A DNA stretch of 64,000 nucleotides from Polytrichum commune (GCA_950295325.1 OX485803.1:48499554-48563553); one strand, 5' to 3'. Positions 12,700 through 25,463 are shown, counted from the stretch's first letter. The notes: generated by a model from the sequence alone, not told the origin. Numbers and translations: made by a program.

Positions 12700-15038
12700 T
12701 CTCCTACATCACCTTACACAGAAGAAGAAAAAACCTCAAAAAACCTCAATGCCGCGTCAAACAGAAAATTTCCAGCTCCTGCCCACACCCTTAGAAATTT
12801 CCTCCGCCTCACCTGTCACCCCGCTTCCTGGATGGCAATCAGGACCAAACCTCCGGCAGCAGAAACCCAACACAGATGAGCTACATGAAGACCTAAAACC
12901 GGAAAATCAAACCAAATTCGCGGTGAACGAGTTGAAAATTTCATCGGCATTACGAGATTGAGTGGTGATGATCAAATTTGGTAGTCCACACTGTTATCGG
13001 AAAGTAGTGTGGCAAGTGCGCGATGGCAGGGTGCTAGGGGGAGGCCATCCTCGCCACATGGAGCAAAGAAAAGAGGGGAGGTAAGTTAGGTTTAGGGCGA
13101 AGGGGTATGAGAAGAAGGGGCAAGCACGGAAGCCCAAAGGGTGCAATCCAACCTCTCCAACGGGTGCCCGTCCTTCATGCTTCATCATCCCTTGATTGGA
13201 GGTGAAGAAGCCCCATTTTATTCATCAATCTCCTCTACTCCCAAGAGTGGACCCCCTTAAAAATAGGTATCCTATACATATTTGGAGAAAGAAATCTTTA
13301 TCTATTTTTTACACCTTGAACCCTTGGAACAGCGAGAGTGCATGGCCGTTAATGCAGTCGTCATTCCAAAGCTCCAAAATGGCCACGGACAACGGCATGT
13401 TGAGCAAAGGATGTGGGGATGGTCCAATTTGTAAGTCACGTTCACATGCGTGATGGGTTGGGAGAGCATAATCCCATGACAACATTAGATTACGTAACAT
13501 TAATATCCAACATTACTTGTGTTGTAGGGCTAGGCATACCTCCAAAAATGAGTGTTGAAAATCTCCCACAATAATGCTTAAAGTCCATAAAAAAATGTCC
13601 ATTTCAAACACGTCTACTCTAAATTCTTATTATTACTTAATTAGATTTCTTTGATGAAGTGCCAACAATAATATGTTTATTGCGACCATTGTTCTAAATA
13701 ATTTAATACTAAAATGACAAAGTGAAATGCATTCACCACATGAATAGTCGCTTGTCAAAAACCTGTCATTTATAGAAATTGCATTATTGTTAAGAGTAAC
13801 TATGAACTAAATGCAAAACCAAGAAGGCAAGACTAAACATGAATTCACCATGTCATTCAAACCAAAGCTCAAATGCATGTTGCCCATCCCAAGAAGGAAT
13901 AAAACCCACTGTTTCTTGCGGTAATTGAACCCATTATACTCTAAGTTACTTATAGATAATGAGGTTGTGCTCATTGGGTGTCGATTGAGTCCGAGTCATG
14001 AATGGAATCAAGTCCCAAATTTTAAATTTTAAATAAAAGAAAAGGAAAAGATATGGATGCTCTAAAATGTCATGGTACTACGCTGCATGTTGCGCTCAAC
14101 TTTAGTTCACTAGATATAACTATAATTAACTATATTTTTTAGCAAACTGAAATTAAAACAATTATAGTTAACTACATTTTATGGCAGGTCAAATCACGAA
14201 CAACTATAATTACGTAAGGCAACTAGTAAACTAATAGTTGAATTAGTTGGTTAACTATCCAAGGTCTACAATATTTCATCAAAAGTTGCTAACAAGAGAA
14301 GATAGGGTTTTGGCCAACGGATGAACTCGTCCATTATCCATGACAATATTTGTTCACTTATTCATAAGAAGTGTCACCCAAACAGTTACCTTAGTGGCAT
14401 AAACTACCATATGACAATAAATATCATACTTAGCGCTTTCCTCCTTGGCAAAGCAATAGGATTGGACAATTTGTGGGTGCACAAACTCATGCTCCTCAAG
14501 CATCTCTCAAGCTCTAGATGAAAAATGAAATGAAAATACAACTTTGAATCTATGTACAATCTACCCTCTCTAAGTGGTATTTTACCACAAGTGTTACATT
14601 TGTTAAACTCCCTTGAGAAATACACTAGTAAGTGTTACTATGTTACAAGAATTTTACTATGCTCTTTGTTAATTTACATTACATATAATTATTGCTTGCA
14701 TCCAAATCCATGAAATATATAATTTAATGCTATGAATTTATGATCACTATTGGGAGTGACACTGTTGGAGGGTGGAGAGTGAGCCAATCCTAGATAGAGT
14801 TTGACATTAGGTAATTGCAAAAAGAGGTTGGGAGTGAGCTGAGGCGGAGAGTGGTGGAGAGTGAGCCTCACTAGTTTGATTATCCAAACCAATCTAAGCT
14901 TGTCCATACTGACTCACATGTAAGCATTTTATTAGGGTGGCAAAGAGTTATGTTGTTGAGTCTCATATTTGTTTTGACGACTTAAGATTATGTTTGTTGA
15001 GTCATTGGTATGTCTATCAATGTCTATTTCTTATCTTA
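12700..15038. other. Intergenic, promoter side of F-box gene, then repeats
   Basis: No gene is recognised. The left part presumably holds the F-box gene's 5' UTR and promoter. Around 14090-14270 is one arm of a dispersed repeat that recurs inverted at 19042-19202. A stretch near 14340-14430 resembles 33520-33600 (shared TTATTCATAAGAAGTG and TACCATATGACA). Confidence 0.5.
14090..14270 (+). repeat. Dispersed AT-rich repeat, copy 1 (inverted copy at 19042)
   Basis: This stretch aligns with the reverse complement of 19042-19202. Shared blocks include CATGTTG(C/T)GCTCAACTTTAG and ACTAATAGTTGAATTAGTTG. Short related pieces rich in ACTATAGTT occur near 19440-19560 and 62455. No coding capacity was seen. 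Confidence 0.6.
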
Positions 15039-15196
15039 TAGCCCACCCACACTTACTAGTGCGGGCCATCAGCGAACGGTTCCTACCAGCAGGGGCCACT
15101 TTTAGAGTTGTTTTAGCTAGTGAGGGCCACTGAATGTAACTAGTGTTGGTACTCACTATTCACTAGTGTCTCACACCAATATGTGTGGGTGGGCTA
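15039..15196. mobile_element. MITE, 158 bp, TTA target duplication
   Basis: The element starts TAGCCCACCCACAC and ends with its reverse complement, GTGTGGGTGGGCTA. It is flanked on both sides by TTA (15036-15038 and 15197-15199). The 3-bp TWA duplication is typical of PIF/Harbinger (Tourist-like) elements. No coding capacity. Confidence 0.7.
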
Positions 15197-15199
15197 TTA

Positions 15200-17011
15200 G
15201 TTCATGTTCTTGTGACTTTCAATCTTATGATTGCCCACATGTCAAGTTCTATTCACTCGGTGTGTTGTATAACCTAGTCAAGTATTGCAAGTGCAAGCTA
15301 CCACTACATTGATTATCCCAATTAGTGCATGATACTAGTTGAGTTACACGATGCTATAACTGTGTATCAAGAATGTAATATTTTACCTAACGAAGTCATT
15401 ATGTTCTATATTGTCCAAACAACTATTGAACCTTTGTGACTAGGAATTGAACTCCATATGATGTTATTGCATTGTGTAACTTTGAATAGTAGTATGCACT
15501 AATCGAGATAATCAATGTAGTATCTTTGTAGGCTTTGATTTGTTGTAAGATCAAATATATTATAGCAACCCATCATTATTTCATGTATGCAAGAGTCTCA
15601 TCAGATTACAAAAGTCTCTTATTTTGGTCACTAAATCAGTGTGAGTTTTAATATTATTAATATGTGTTGATAATTTATGTGTTATAGTGGATCTATCTTA
15701 ACCACATAATTGTTACATTTATAAGTGTTATTTTTTGAATTGCCCACCCTCTCTAAATTGTTACTATATTGGAATTATGCAAGTGTTACAAAATACAAAT
15801 TCCGAAGAGGTGACACTTATAGAGGGTAGACTGTACAACAATGCTTGTGGTGGTAGTGGTGGGAGTCTACAAAAGATGGACGTAAGTTATGTCCAACTTA
15901 GCTTCATAAAGAATCATGGCCACATGCCAAGTTTTTTTTGCCAAAACAAACACGTGACATAAGAAAGAGGAAACAAATGGGGAAAGGTGAGGGACGACAA
16001 GTGCAAAAGGTGCATATGGTGGGAGAACCTAGGGGAGGTGGCGGGCATGGAGCTAAGGTGGAGACATGACATGGACAATAAGACAAAGTAAGACAACTTA
16101 ATTAAATGGGATTTTATGGTTCCCTCTTCATCGTTGAGCGGCGCACCCTGGGGACATGGTGGTGGGTCGTGGGGGGGGGGCTTATCAACATGAGTATGGG
16201 CATACATGCTTTTGGCAGGTATGCATGGGCATGGGCATGGTTGCATGGGTTTGGGTTCATCCATGATATTAAAATTATAAGCACATGTGCAATGGGCCAA
16301 GATGGCACGGATCTACACTAATGTTGCCTACAAGCATACCTCTCATCCATCCAAGATATATTCTTGACATATGACATGCTTGTGGTTGCATCATCTCAAA
16401 TGGCTTGGACTAGATTGATAAAATAGATTGCATGTTGAAAAGCAGTGCGAGTGGGAAAGAAGCCAATTTGAAATGGCTTCTTGAAGTGTCTCATGTAGTA
16501 GCAAGTAGCATGACATATCAACAAGCATGTCGTGGGCGAGATGGAACTTTTGCTTACGAGCCTACTTCTCATCCATTCAACATAAAAATTGATCCTCTCA
16601 AGGTTTGTGGCTGATTAATCTCAATTGACATCCACTGGACTAACTTGGGGTCTTCAAAGCTAGTTCCGGTGTCAAATCAACTTTCCAAAAATAAAATAAA
16701 ATAAAATGTATGCTAATTAGGGATTCTATGTTTGAGGAATGAGAAGTATGCTCATATGCGATAGTTCACTCATCCACTTCCTAATGTATTTATGGTAATA
16801 ATGCTTGTATCTTGAGCATTGGTGTAGATATGTGTGAGGTGCGAGGGACTAAAATTTCCACCACTATGAGAGATGGGCTAGCATGTATAAGTTAGTAGCT
16901 TAACATAGAGAGTGTTAATTCCAACTCCTTCCCAAAGGTGTTTCTTATGCCCGTCTCTTAATCCCGTAACCAAAGCAAACCTTAAGCTGCATGAATGTGT
17001 TTGGTGCAAAG
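15200..17011. other. Intergenic, no gene recognised
   Basis: Short open frames here show no conserved domain. The sequence is AT-rich, with a purine-rich patch near 15960-16080. Nothing else supportable was seen. Confidence 0.5.
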
Positions 17012-17281
17012 CTCGGGGGGTTCACTGGCGAAAAATCGTAGAACAACGTGCGATAAAAAATAGGGTCTAATATATTCATTGTAGATAAATTTTGTAAAAA
17101 ATTTACATATAATATAGGGGCTTTTAAAATAGTGAAAAAGGATTACATGTAAAATACCATCACACCTTTATTTTGAAAAATACCATACCTTATAATCTTT
17201 TCTGCAAGGTAAATAGCCCCCCAATCAATAGGTCCCGAACGCACGTGTATGCAAAATATAAGAGGGAGTGAACCCCCCGAG
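17012..17281. mobile_element. hAT-like MITE, 270 bp, 8-bp target duplication
   Basis: A perfect 15-bp terminal inverted repeat is present: CTCGGGGGGTTCACT at the left and AGTGAACCCCCCGAG at the right. The element is flanked by a perfect 8-bp direct repeat GTGCAAAG at 17004-17011 and 17282-17289. An 8-bp duplication with short inverted repeats is the hAT pattern. The inside is AT-rich and non-coding. Confidence 0.8.
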
Positions 17282-17289
17282 GTGCAAAG

Positions 17290-18316
17290 CGGGGGTAGAT
17301 TTGGGTGAAAAGCGAGGTGGTGTCAAGAAAATGTTGGTTTGGGGCGAAAGTGGAATGGATTTGGGCAAGTGCCAGGACGTAGTAAAAGTTGGGTTACTTA
17401 TATATTTTATTAAGAATTTGTATGCAAAAATCCTAAGGGCTTGATTATTCTATCAGGTGGAGTGTTGATTTTGGTGCAAAGTAGGTTTGGCGAAAGGTGG
17501 GGATAATTTTGGGAGAAAGTGGGGTTGGTTTTGGGCGCGTGTTGGGACGATTTGGGAAATCTTTGCAGTGGAAAGAATGTGGGTCTAGGCACGGATTTAG
17601 GGAGTAAGTGACACCAAGTAACTTTGTCACCATGGTCAGCAATCTCCATGAAAAGTTATGGAAAGACTTGATACCTTGGGGGCTTGCATGACTTCCACCG
17701 CAAATAGAATATTAGAACAACCCACATTATTTGTTTTTACATCAATTTACCACCTACATGAATAAGACTATTTTGTGTGTTTTTGTACTAGTATATTGCA
17801 TAGAAAAAGTGTAAGGATAAAATAGAGTAAAAACTTACAATTGATTATTTGTGCTATGATAAGGAGGGTGCCTTTATGAGTTAGGACTTAGACACATTAG
17901 AGTTATTTGTAAATTGAAGCATACGAAACCAAGGGTTTGAATTGACATTTAAGTATATTTGGACAAATCACTTGTCCAAAAACAATATAAGATGTGCCTT
18001 TGTGGGCGCAAAAACATCAAATGACAAGAGCAAAAGCAACAACGCAACAACCACAACTTTGAATGTTTGTATCCCATGTTTGCCAACCACCACATTTGTG
18101 TAGTTTTGCAATTTAGCATACGTTGTATTGGCGGTTGGAATTGTCCAAAATTCATGCATAATTCAATATACTTAAATTATAGTTTTGATCCCAAACCCTG
18201 AGTTGATGAAAATCAACACAAAGTCACCTAAACTCTCTCAATGCTAAATTTACAATACATCAGGAGTGGTGCCGGGCTATTAAAAATCGGCTTTCTAACT
18301 TGTCCTACTAATATAA
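17290..18316. other. Intergenic with degenerate G-rich iterations
   Basis: Between about 17290 and 17560 loosely repeated motifs of the type TTTGGGCGAAAGTGG occur several times, suggesting a worn tandem repeat. No gene was recognised. Confidence 0.4.
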
Positions 18317-18803
18317 GGGCCACTTTACACACGAGACTGAGATTCCATGACCATTACACTTCAAGCACTCTCATTGGTGGAAAAGGCGGAGTTGGTCCAA
18401 GTTTGTTTCACACTATGCTTGAGGGACCAACGGAGTATGTGAATGCAAGATGGATGTAAAGTCTACATGGACTCCTACATGGCATCCAATGGATCATGTT
18501 TCATGGTCACTTGGATTATTTTCAAAAACCACCTCTTGGAGGTAGGCCTAACACAAAATTGGGAGACCATGGCACTCTGAAAGCTCACAACCGTTGGTTT
18601 ATCCTATTTTATCATGTGTGAATAGAAATTCATTGAAATTGCATTTAGTTGAGGGCTTGGTCACATATGGCTTCACACTACACTTGAGGATTCGTGACCA
18701 CACTACGTGATTTTGGAGGTCTGTTGGGACGGCCTCTTGACACTTTCTTTTGGGCTTTCACAATTTCATGATCGCGGCTCTTGGCTCGTGTGTGAAGTGG
18801 CCC
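18317..18803. mobile_element. MITE, 487 bp, TAA target duplication
   Basis: The left end, GGGCCACTTTACACACGAG, is matched by the reverse complement of the right end, GGGCCACTTCACACACGAG. TAA flanks the element at 18314-18316 and 18804-18806. The ends and the TWA duplication point to a Harbinger/Tourist-like non-autonomous element. Confidence 0.78.
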
Positions 18804-18806
18804 TAA

Positions 18807-20031
18807 GAGCATCACCAATGGTCGCCCGTCAAATGCACCCGTCAAAGGCCATTTGAAGGGCTCCCGGGGCACTGTGGGCAAGTGGCGTGGGGAGGTGTTG
18901 GGCAATAGCCTCAATGTGGCATTTGCCATGCAGTCCCGGTACCTATTCCTGTGGCCATGGTGGCGTCGCGGGCCGGCCACGGTGGCGTGAGTGGGGTAGC
19001 CACGGAGGCATGGGCCAACTCCCAGAGAGTAGTTGCACTAATGCACACCTTGGATAACTCACCAACTAATTCAACTATTAGTTAACTAGTCACCTTTCAT
19101 AACTATAGTTGTTCATGATTTAACCTGCCAAAAACTCTAATTAACTATATTTATATTTAATTAACTAAATATGTAGTTAGCTAAAGTTGAGCACAACATG
19201 TTCACGGAATTCTATTGTAATGTTGTGGTGTCACTAGTGTATTATTTGTGTTGGTGGTGTACATGGAGAATGTTCCAGAGCCCAACATTGTGACGTATAA
19301 CATTGAGCCCAATCTATTATAATGATCGTATAAAGGCGTTTCTTGATGATCCTTAGTGGCCTAAGCATATTAAAGACCCTCAATTGAAGCAAATCAAGAG
19401 GCAAAGTTCTTTGAATATATAATAATACTTGGAAATTTTCTAGTTAATTATATTTGTTCAAATCGGGTTGAATTTTCTCTAGTAAACTATAGTTGTTCCC
19501 TAAAACATATCGAAAAAAAATAGTAAACTATAGTTATTTTGGCAGTTCTCCAAGGTCTGCACTAATGTGACTAATGTGACTAATGCCTTGTGAGGGTGTT
19601 AGTCACATTAGTCGCAAGGCACTAATGAGACTAATGTGATTGTGATTAAGAGTGAAGATGGGAAGAAAAAAAACTAGCATAAAGATACGAAACAAAAAGA
19701 AAAAAATCACGCCAGCATGAAGACATGAAACGAAGACCAAAAATTAGGCCACCATCCAAACACAAAACATAGACCAAAAAATCAGGCCAACATCAAACAT
19801 GAAACAAACACCAAAAAGAATCCTTGCCCTATCCACCTCTACGACTGCTATCCTGGTGTTGACTGCTTCTAGCGGGAGGAACAAAGCTCACGGCAAAAGG
19901 ACAAAACTTGCCGAGACCGGGAGGTATTTGGCGAAACACGGGAGAGTAACAATAGTTGTCCGGAGCCCGTTGAGGTGTACCGAAAATGCCACGCCCGCCA
20001 AGTGCCATTGGCAGGCGCATTGCGGATGCTC
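18807..20031. mobile_element. Larger inverted-repeat element, about 1.2 kb, TAA target duplication
   Basis: The left end GAGCATCACCAATGG and the inverted right end GAGCATCCGCAATGCG form an imperfect terminal repeat. Similarity between the two arms continues inward for roughly 100 bp. TAA flanks both sides (18804-18806 and 20032-20034), and the left TAA is shared with the neighbouring element ending at 18803. The inside contains the inverted dispersed repeat at 19042-19202, apparently a nested insertion. No transposase reading frame was seen. Confidence 0.6.
19042..19202 (-). repeat. Dispersed AT-rich repeat, copy 2 (inverted relative to 14090)
   Basis: The reverse complement of this stretch aligns with 14090-14270 over most of its length. 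It sits inside the 18807-20031 element. Confidence 0.6.
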
Positions 20032-20699
20032 TAAGTGGGCCAAGGTAGCCTTGCACATGCCGATCCAAGATTTAGAATAGTGAGTCCCATGGGCATACCC
20101 TATTTTAAATCCTAAGATTTTCTCAAAATTTGGGAAGTAAAAAGAGGAGGTCCCAAAACTTTCACTCAACTTTCAAAATAGGCTCAAATGCACAATGAGC
20201 TAATGAGCTCTTAATAGAATGTGTTCTCAAAGAAGGATCAAACCCACTAGCATCCAAGATAGGCCTCAACGCTTGGCTCGAGTATTTTGGAAGAATCTAT
20301 GGAATATACCTCATATCAATAAAGAAGAAGATAAATGGCTTCCATCTAGCCTAAGGCTAGATAGAGAGACCTAATTCATGGATAATGAATGGGGAACACC
20401 GACCTCTAAGGTAGATGAGGCTAATGTGGAGACCTCTAGCTATGTGGAATCATCCAACCAATGGAATCAAGCATTAGAAGCTTGAGCATGTTAGCAATTA
20501 TGAATCATGACCCAAATAAAAAACCAAAATCGTCTAAATCATGGTTGATGAAGGTGTTGATCTAGGCTCTGGAATGAAAGATTCTTCGCTTTTCAATTTG
20601 GTGTTATAGGGGGGGGGGGACTCTTTTATCATTCAATGTTGTATAAGTGGATGACATCATTAGGATATTCTATATGGTGCCATTTGCCAATACAAAACC

Positions 20700-21640
20700 A
20701 AGTTTAATGCCAATATTGGTTTTCTCATGTCTCTAAAGTGGTCACGGATAAGATGAAATATTTCTAAATTGGCGTTTCATTATAGAATACTCACAATACA
20801 AGATGGTCGGCACCTCATAGTCACATGCCAACCACAAAAGTCAAGCTCGGTGGATAGCACTCCTAATTATGGAGGATGGTGGGAGTAGTTTGATTTTTGC
20901 AAAGGTGACTAACCCAAATATCATCAAGGTGGCACCTAAATCAACATGTATTAGGGCAGCTTCACCCTATAGCCGAAGGTCGACAAGCCGTCAATTACCA
21001 CCAATTGGATTGCACGAAACCAAGAAGTTGGCCTCTCGACCCTTCACACTAGAGGCCAAAGTCCAAAGGTCGTCGCTTTTTAAAATGCCTACATGGCAAT
21101 ACTTTTTGACCAAGGCGGCGGACTCTTGAAGGAAGTTTGGGTTGGGCATGAATGGAAACCCAAACTATGGTTGAGAGGCCGTTGATTAATTTTCATGATA
21201 AAATAAAAAACTGATAAGATCTTGGCCATTAGATTGGAAGGGTTGTTTTGAGCAGGGAATATAGCGGGATGCTCCTTCATGGAATGTATTTGGACTTTGG
21301 GCTTGGCCTTTGGAGGCTTCACACTATGGCCGTCCAAGTTAAGAGGCCGTGGGAGTTCATGACCAGAGGTTTGGACTTTGGACTTGGCCTTTGGAGGCTT
21401 CACAATATGCCCGACCGAAAGCTCCAATTCCTGTCTTTCATTGGCTATTTTCAACCCATTTCTTTGGACTCTCAAAAAACTTTGACCATTCAATCTCACG
21501 CCCTCTTGACTTGGACGGCCATAATGTGAAGCGGCCCTTACCCACCGAATTAGAGCGACTATACTTTCCATTAGGAGCCAAAAATTGGTGTCCGATGAAG
21601 GAAGCTAACCGAATTAGACTCATCTGCCTCAGTTACAGAT
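20700..21640 (+). repeat. Dispersed repeat, copy 1, interrupted by a MITE
   Basis: The flanks of the MITE at 20954-21537 (about 20740-20953 and 21538-21640) align in reverse complement with 48675-48990. Shared landmarks are the TCATTATA(G/A)AATAC(T/C)CACAATACAA block, GGCACCTCATA, ATCATCAAGGTGGCA versus TTCATCAAGGTGGCA, and GGAGCCAAAA followed by GAAGCTAACC. The other copy lacks the MITE. Confidence 0.7.
20954..21537. mobile_element. MITE, 584 bp, TTA target duplication, empty site present
   Basis: The left end GGGCAGCTTCACCCTATAGCC and the inverted right end GGGCCGCTTCACATTATGGCC form the terminal repeat. TTA flanks both sides (20951-20953, 21538-21540). Internally a block containing CTTGGCCTTTGGAGGCTTCA is directly duplicated (about 21292-21340 and 21373-21420). 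Its ends resemble the MITE at 31265, so the two are likely one family. The related repeat at about 48.77 kb has a single TTA at the equivalent point. Confidence 0.82.
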
Positions 21641-24135
21641 GAACCGATCGAGTTTGAGGAATAAGCGGTTGAAGTTCAGGAAAATTACCGATCATGCAGA
21701 GGAATTTGAGGAATATAACCTCAAATTCATGAAGAAAGAACTGAAAAACGTGAACATGTCACCGATTTGATTTGGAAATGGATTCTGCCCCGACACGCTT
21801 CATTTGCAGATTTCTTTCCAGATTGCAGTTGTTGGGGATAGGGCCGCGCGAACGCGAGCCCCCGCTGCCACAAATTATGACGTGTATACCTCCCGGAGGA
21901 AGATACTGGAGTCACTCGGCCCGAAGTGCAATGGGGCAAGCTCCTCCAGGCCATCCACCTCCTGGATCATGGATGCGCCCCGCCCAGGTAAGTGGGTTCC
22001 GTTGTCTTCATCGGGGGGCTTTATTCTCACTCTCGTCGTCCATCGCATCCCCGGCCGTATGGGTTTTCTCAAATCTTTCTCCATCTTAGCAAGCGAGCAT
22101 GAGATCAACCGTGTGGAAGAAATTTTGCCCGAGCCTTGAAACTACAACGTCGCTTGATCGCAATCCTTGGCATTCAACCAGCATTCGAATGGTCCTCGTG
22201 CTTGCTTATGAACAGAAATAGTGATCGTTGTAGACATCGTTAACGTACTGTGGCAAAATGTTGTTGGGGTATTACAAAAGAATTCTGGAGAACACAGATC
22301 GCAACCCCAACCTCGATCTTCTTGAAGTTGGGTTTGGATGTATTTCCACGTCAGACTGTAGGGTTGTAAATCCGGCATGTGGGATGCCGGTTGGGTCCAA
22401 GTGTCATCCCCCGTGGAATAGTATATCTTTACTTTGCTGCAGTCTTTGGGTTTATTCAAAGACATACCATCCACCTCTCCTGCCTCGGCTCTTACAGTGC
22501 TCACCTCTGCGATACGCAACAATGTGTATGGGATAATATTTCTTGGCAGCATCGACGGTGTTTCTTGTGGGGAGCGGAGTTTGGGCCCAGCTCAAGCGAA
22601 TAAGTTATGTGACCCATCGAAATTACCTAAAAGTTGCAATGATATCTCCGATAGACCACACCCCTTTAATCTATGTAGCACAGTTTTAAAATGAATTCTG
22701 TAGATAGACGAAAGTGGTTCTCAACGTGGTCAACATGTCTGAAAAGCACAGAATCTGAGCTGTTTGCATGTCATTCTGGTTTCTCTCAAAGAGATCATGA
22801 CCTATGAATCACATAAGAATTGCATAAATGCTCCCAACCTGTAAGGTAGGGGAGAACCATGGCAGGGAACCACCAAAGATTTCTCACAATTTAATGGCAT
22901 TCGTATTTACTCCCGAATCTGGCCAAGTGTATATTTTATAGTTGAGATTGCTGAGCATCGTCGTAAGTTGGGCATGGCATTACAGACAGAAAGGAAACTA
23001 TCCTTCGAGTGGATTGATATTTTATTTCATTTCTCAAGCAACAAGTGAGTTCTTTGAAAAACATGCAGATGGAAGTGTTCAGCAGTGGAGGTGCCTGCTT
23101 AGTGTAGCAGCTCATTTTCGTGGAGTTTAAAAACGTGAGTGAAGGAAGGTACTGTAACTAGCCTCTTATTACATTCATTTGCTTAAGTAGTGTCTATGGC
23201 CACCTCCTGGTAGTTTCATACAAGTTATGCCGGTTCCTTAGGAACCAGCTGGTCAATATCATTCCTCAAACCTTCGCCACCACTGCAACATTCCACCAGG
23301 GACATGGATTAATCCAACTCCTTGAGTGTCTTCATCACAAAATCACGTACGGAAATCCAAAGGGTTTAACAACCTCGTACAAAACAAACCAGAAAGACAA
23401 ACCATGGTAACTCCTGATCGATTCCAACATGAGCCAAGAACCAAGCTCACCGTCTTAGTAAGGTTGAACGTTTGGTGATCCTAAGAGAGATCGATCATCA
23501 GATGGTATGTAGACATCCTCAAAAAAAATAACCACATTCTTCATTCTGTACATGAGTTGTGTTGTTGAGCTCATCACACATTTATCATCATCAGCTAAGC
23601 CCCGCCCCAATTTTTGTACACATTTCATACTGGAATCATGCATCTTTGGATTACTTCATTGGATCAGTGTCTTTATTTGCGGGGTTTTATACGTACAACC
23701 TTTGGTCCTTGGATCCCAACGCTACGGGGTTTCTCAAACATGAGCATCATGAACGCACCATGAATACGTTTTAAAGATGGAGGATGCATATCAGGAATTG
23801 AGCTTTCTTAGAACCATTTACCAACTCACTGCTACAATCTAGCTCTCCAATGCTTTCAAGCTTCACTCAAAGTATGGAGGTTGTTGAGATTGCTGAGCAT
23901 CGCCTCCAGGTGGACATGGCATGACAGATACAAAGAAAACTAAAATTTTCACACCTCCGCCTGGATTGACATTCTCTTTTGTGATCCATAGCGAATCTGG
24001 GAGACAAGATTAGATTCAAAACAACTATCACGGCTTCCGGAACTGTTCGAGTCGGCTTGCTCCGTGCTTTTCTTGATGCCCCCTAGGTCACTTCTCTTCG
24101 AGCATTCACTTAACTGGTTCTAACTGGTACAGGAA
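21640..24135. other. Gene-poor stretch with an internal duplication
   Basis: No intact gene was found. Segments at about 22943-23040 and 23880-23985 are diverged direct copies, sharing GAGATTGCTGAGCATCG and GACATGGCAT-like blocks. Some frames faintly recall a glycosyltransferase N-terminal half, but they are too broken to call. Confidence 0.4.
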
Positions 24136-24411
24136 ATGCACTGTTCTCTAGATATCTTCGAGGTTGCGCACTACAATAAGAAGCCCAGGGTTGATCACTC
24201 CCTGCGAGAACCAGACTGGAGTGCCTCTGATTTGATTATGCCCATGGAGTTGCCCAAGTATGTCATATCCGAAGGCGCCAAGGCTGTGACCAAACTAACA
24301 AGCGCTGACGTTATTCTTTCGTCTGCTCTGTACGAGATTCTGTTGTTTCAGAACGCCACCTTCGATATTGGGAAACCACGTCTACTTTGGAATACACTGC
24401 CCAAACTGTGA
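24136..24411 (+). pseudogene. Possible fragment of a family-1 UDP-glycosyltransferase
   Basis: An open stretch of 91 codons includes KAVTKLTSADVILSSALYEI. This recalls the segment of plant UGTs where a short helix precedes an (S/N)S-x-YELE-type motif. The usual YELE is changed to YEIL, and no PSPG box was seen downstream. Neighbouring sequence is full of stops. If the assignment is right, this is a relic; it could also be chance. Confidence 0.22.
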
Positions 24412-24880
24412 TGGCTTTCCTCATTCCTTGAAAACTCAAAGAGGGCGACTTTCAGCTCTATCCAATGAACGCGTTTCCTGTGGTAGACGAAAACATGCGT
24501 GTTAACGAACCGTGCACATGTGTGCGAGAGAAAACAATTCCCCCAATATGAAAATTGTGCAAGTTAGCATCACAAGCATTTCAATGGAGGACACAGCGAC
24601 GTCGTACTATTGTCAAATGAATACACACATGTTCTCCGATTTCGATAAGAAAATGAGAGGAATACGAAGATACTAAGATTGGTAGATTTGGAACAACGTG
24701 GATGAAGTCTCCAAGGTAGAAAAGAACGACGTGGCCTCACGATCGAGAGGCCAGAAGCTCATTTCACCTCTCATAGACTTCTTCTCGATTAACCTGGAGG
24801 TTTAGTGTTTCTGGGTTGCTTGCAACTGGTCTAAATCCCACCGGCAACACCTACTAGACATCTGTAAATTCGCATATTTA

Positions 24881-25463
24881 GGGCATCACCACCGATGATG
24901 GCGCCCTGAACTGATGCTTTGATGTTGTTCATCAGTTTTCAGTTCAGTTCAGTTCAGGTCGTAGATTGTTCAGGTGCCCCACCCATCGTTGCATTTTTAG
25001 GGTAATTTTCTTCGGGGTAATTTTCTGATACCTGAGGAGCTTCAACTGGTTACTTCTCAAACTCAACCACTTCATCAGTAAACTACGTTGAATATGATAT
25101 TTAGGACCATCAATTCTAATCGAAAATTGCGGTGTAGTGTCAGCAACACTAAATTTCAATCCAACATTGGCAGCCATTCCTTGTAATTTGTTTTTTGGTT
25201 AATTATGGATTAGGTTAGGGCAAAACTAGGGCCCCCGTTTTTTTCTCTCCGGGTAAATTGATTTGCTTGTCTTATTCTCCCATCGCGGCAATTCAGGGCA
25301 ACTTGTCCACTGCAAAACAACTAAGTTTTGCAAGACATTCACTGAAAATCGGATGTAGAGTAGTTCAGTTCATCCGTTTTGCAGATGGGTGGGGCAATTC
25401 CAGACTGAACTGAACTACTCTACACCCGATTTTCAGTGAAGTCTGGGATGGGTGGCGATGCTC
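24881..25463. mobile_element. MITE, 583 bp, TTA target duplication
   Basis: The left end GGGCATCACCACC and the inverted right end GAGCATCGCCACC form an imperfect terminal repeat. TTA flanks both sides (24878-24880 and 25464-25466). A strong internal palindrome lies at about 25340-25440, where CTGAAAATCGG and CCGATTTTCAG pair around GTAGAGTAGTTCAGTTC-type arms. No coding capacity. Confidence 0.7.
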
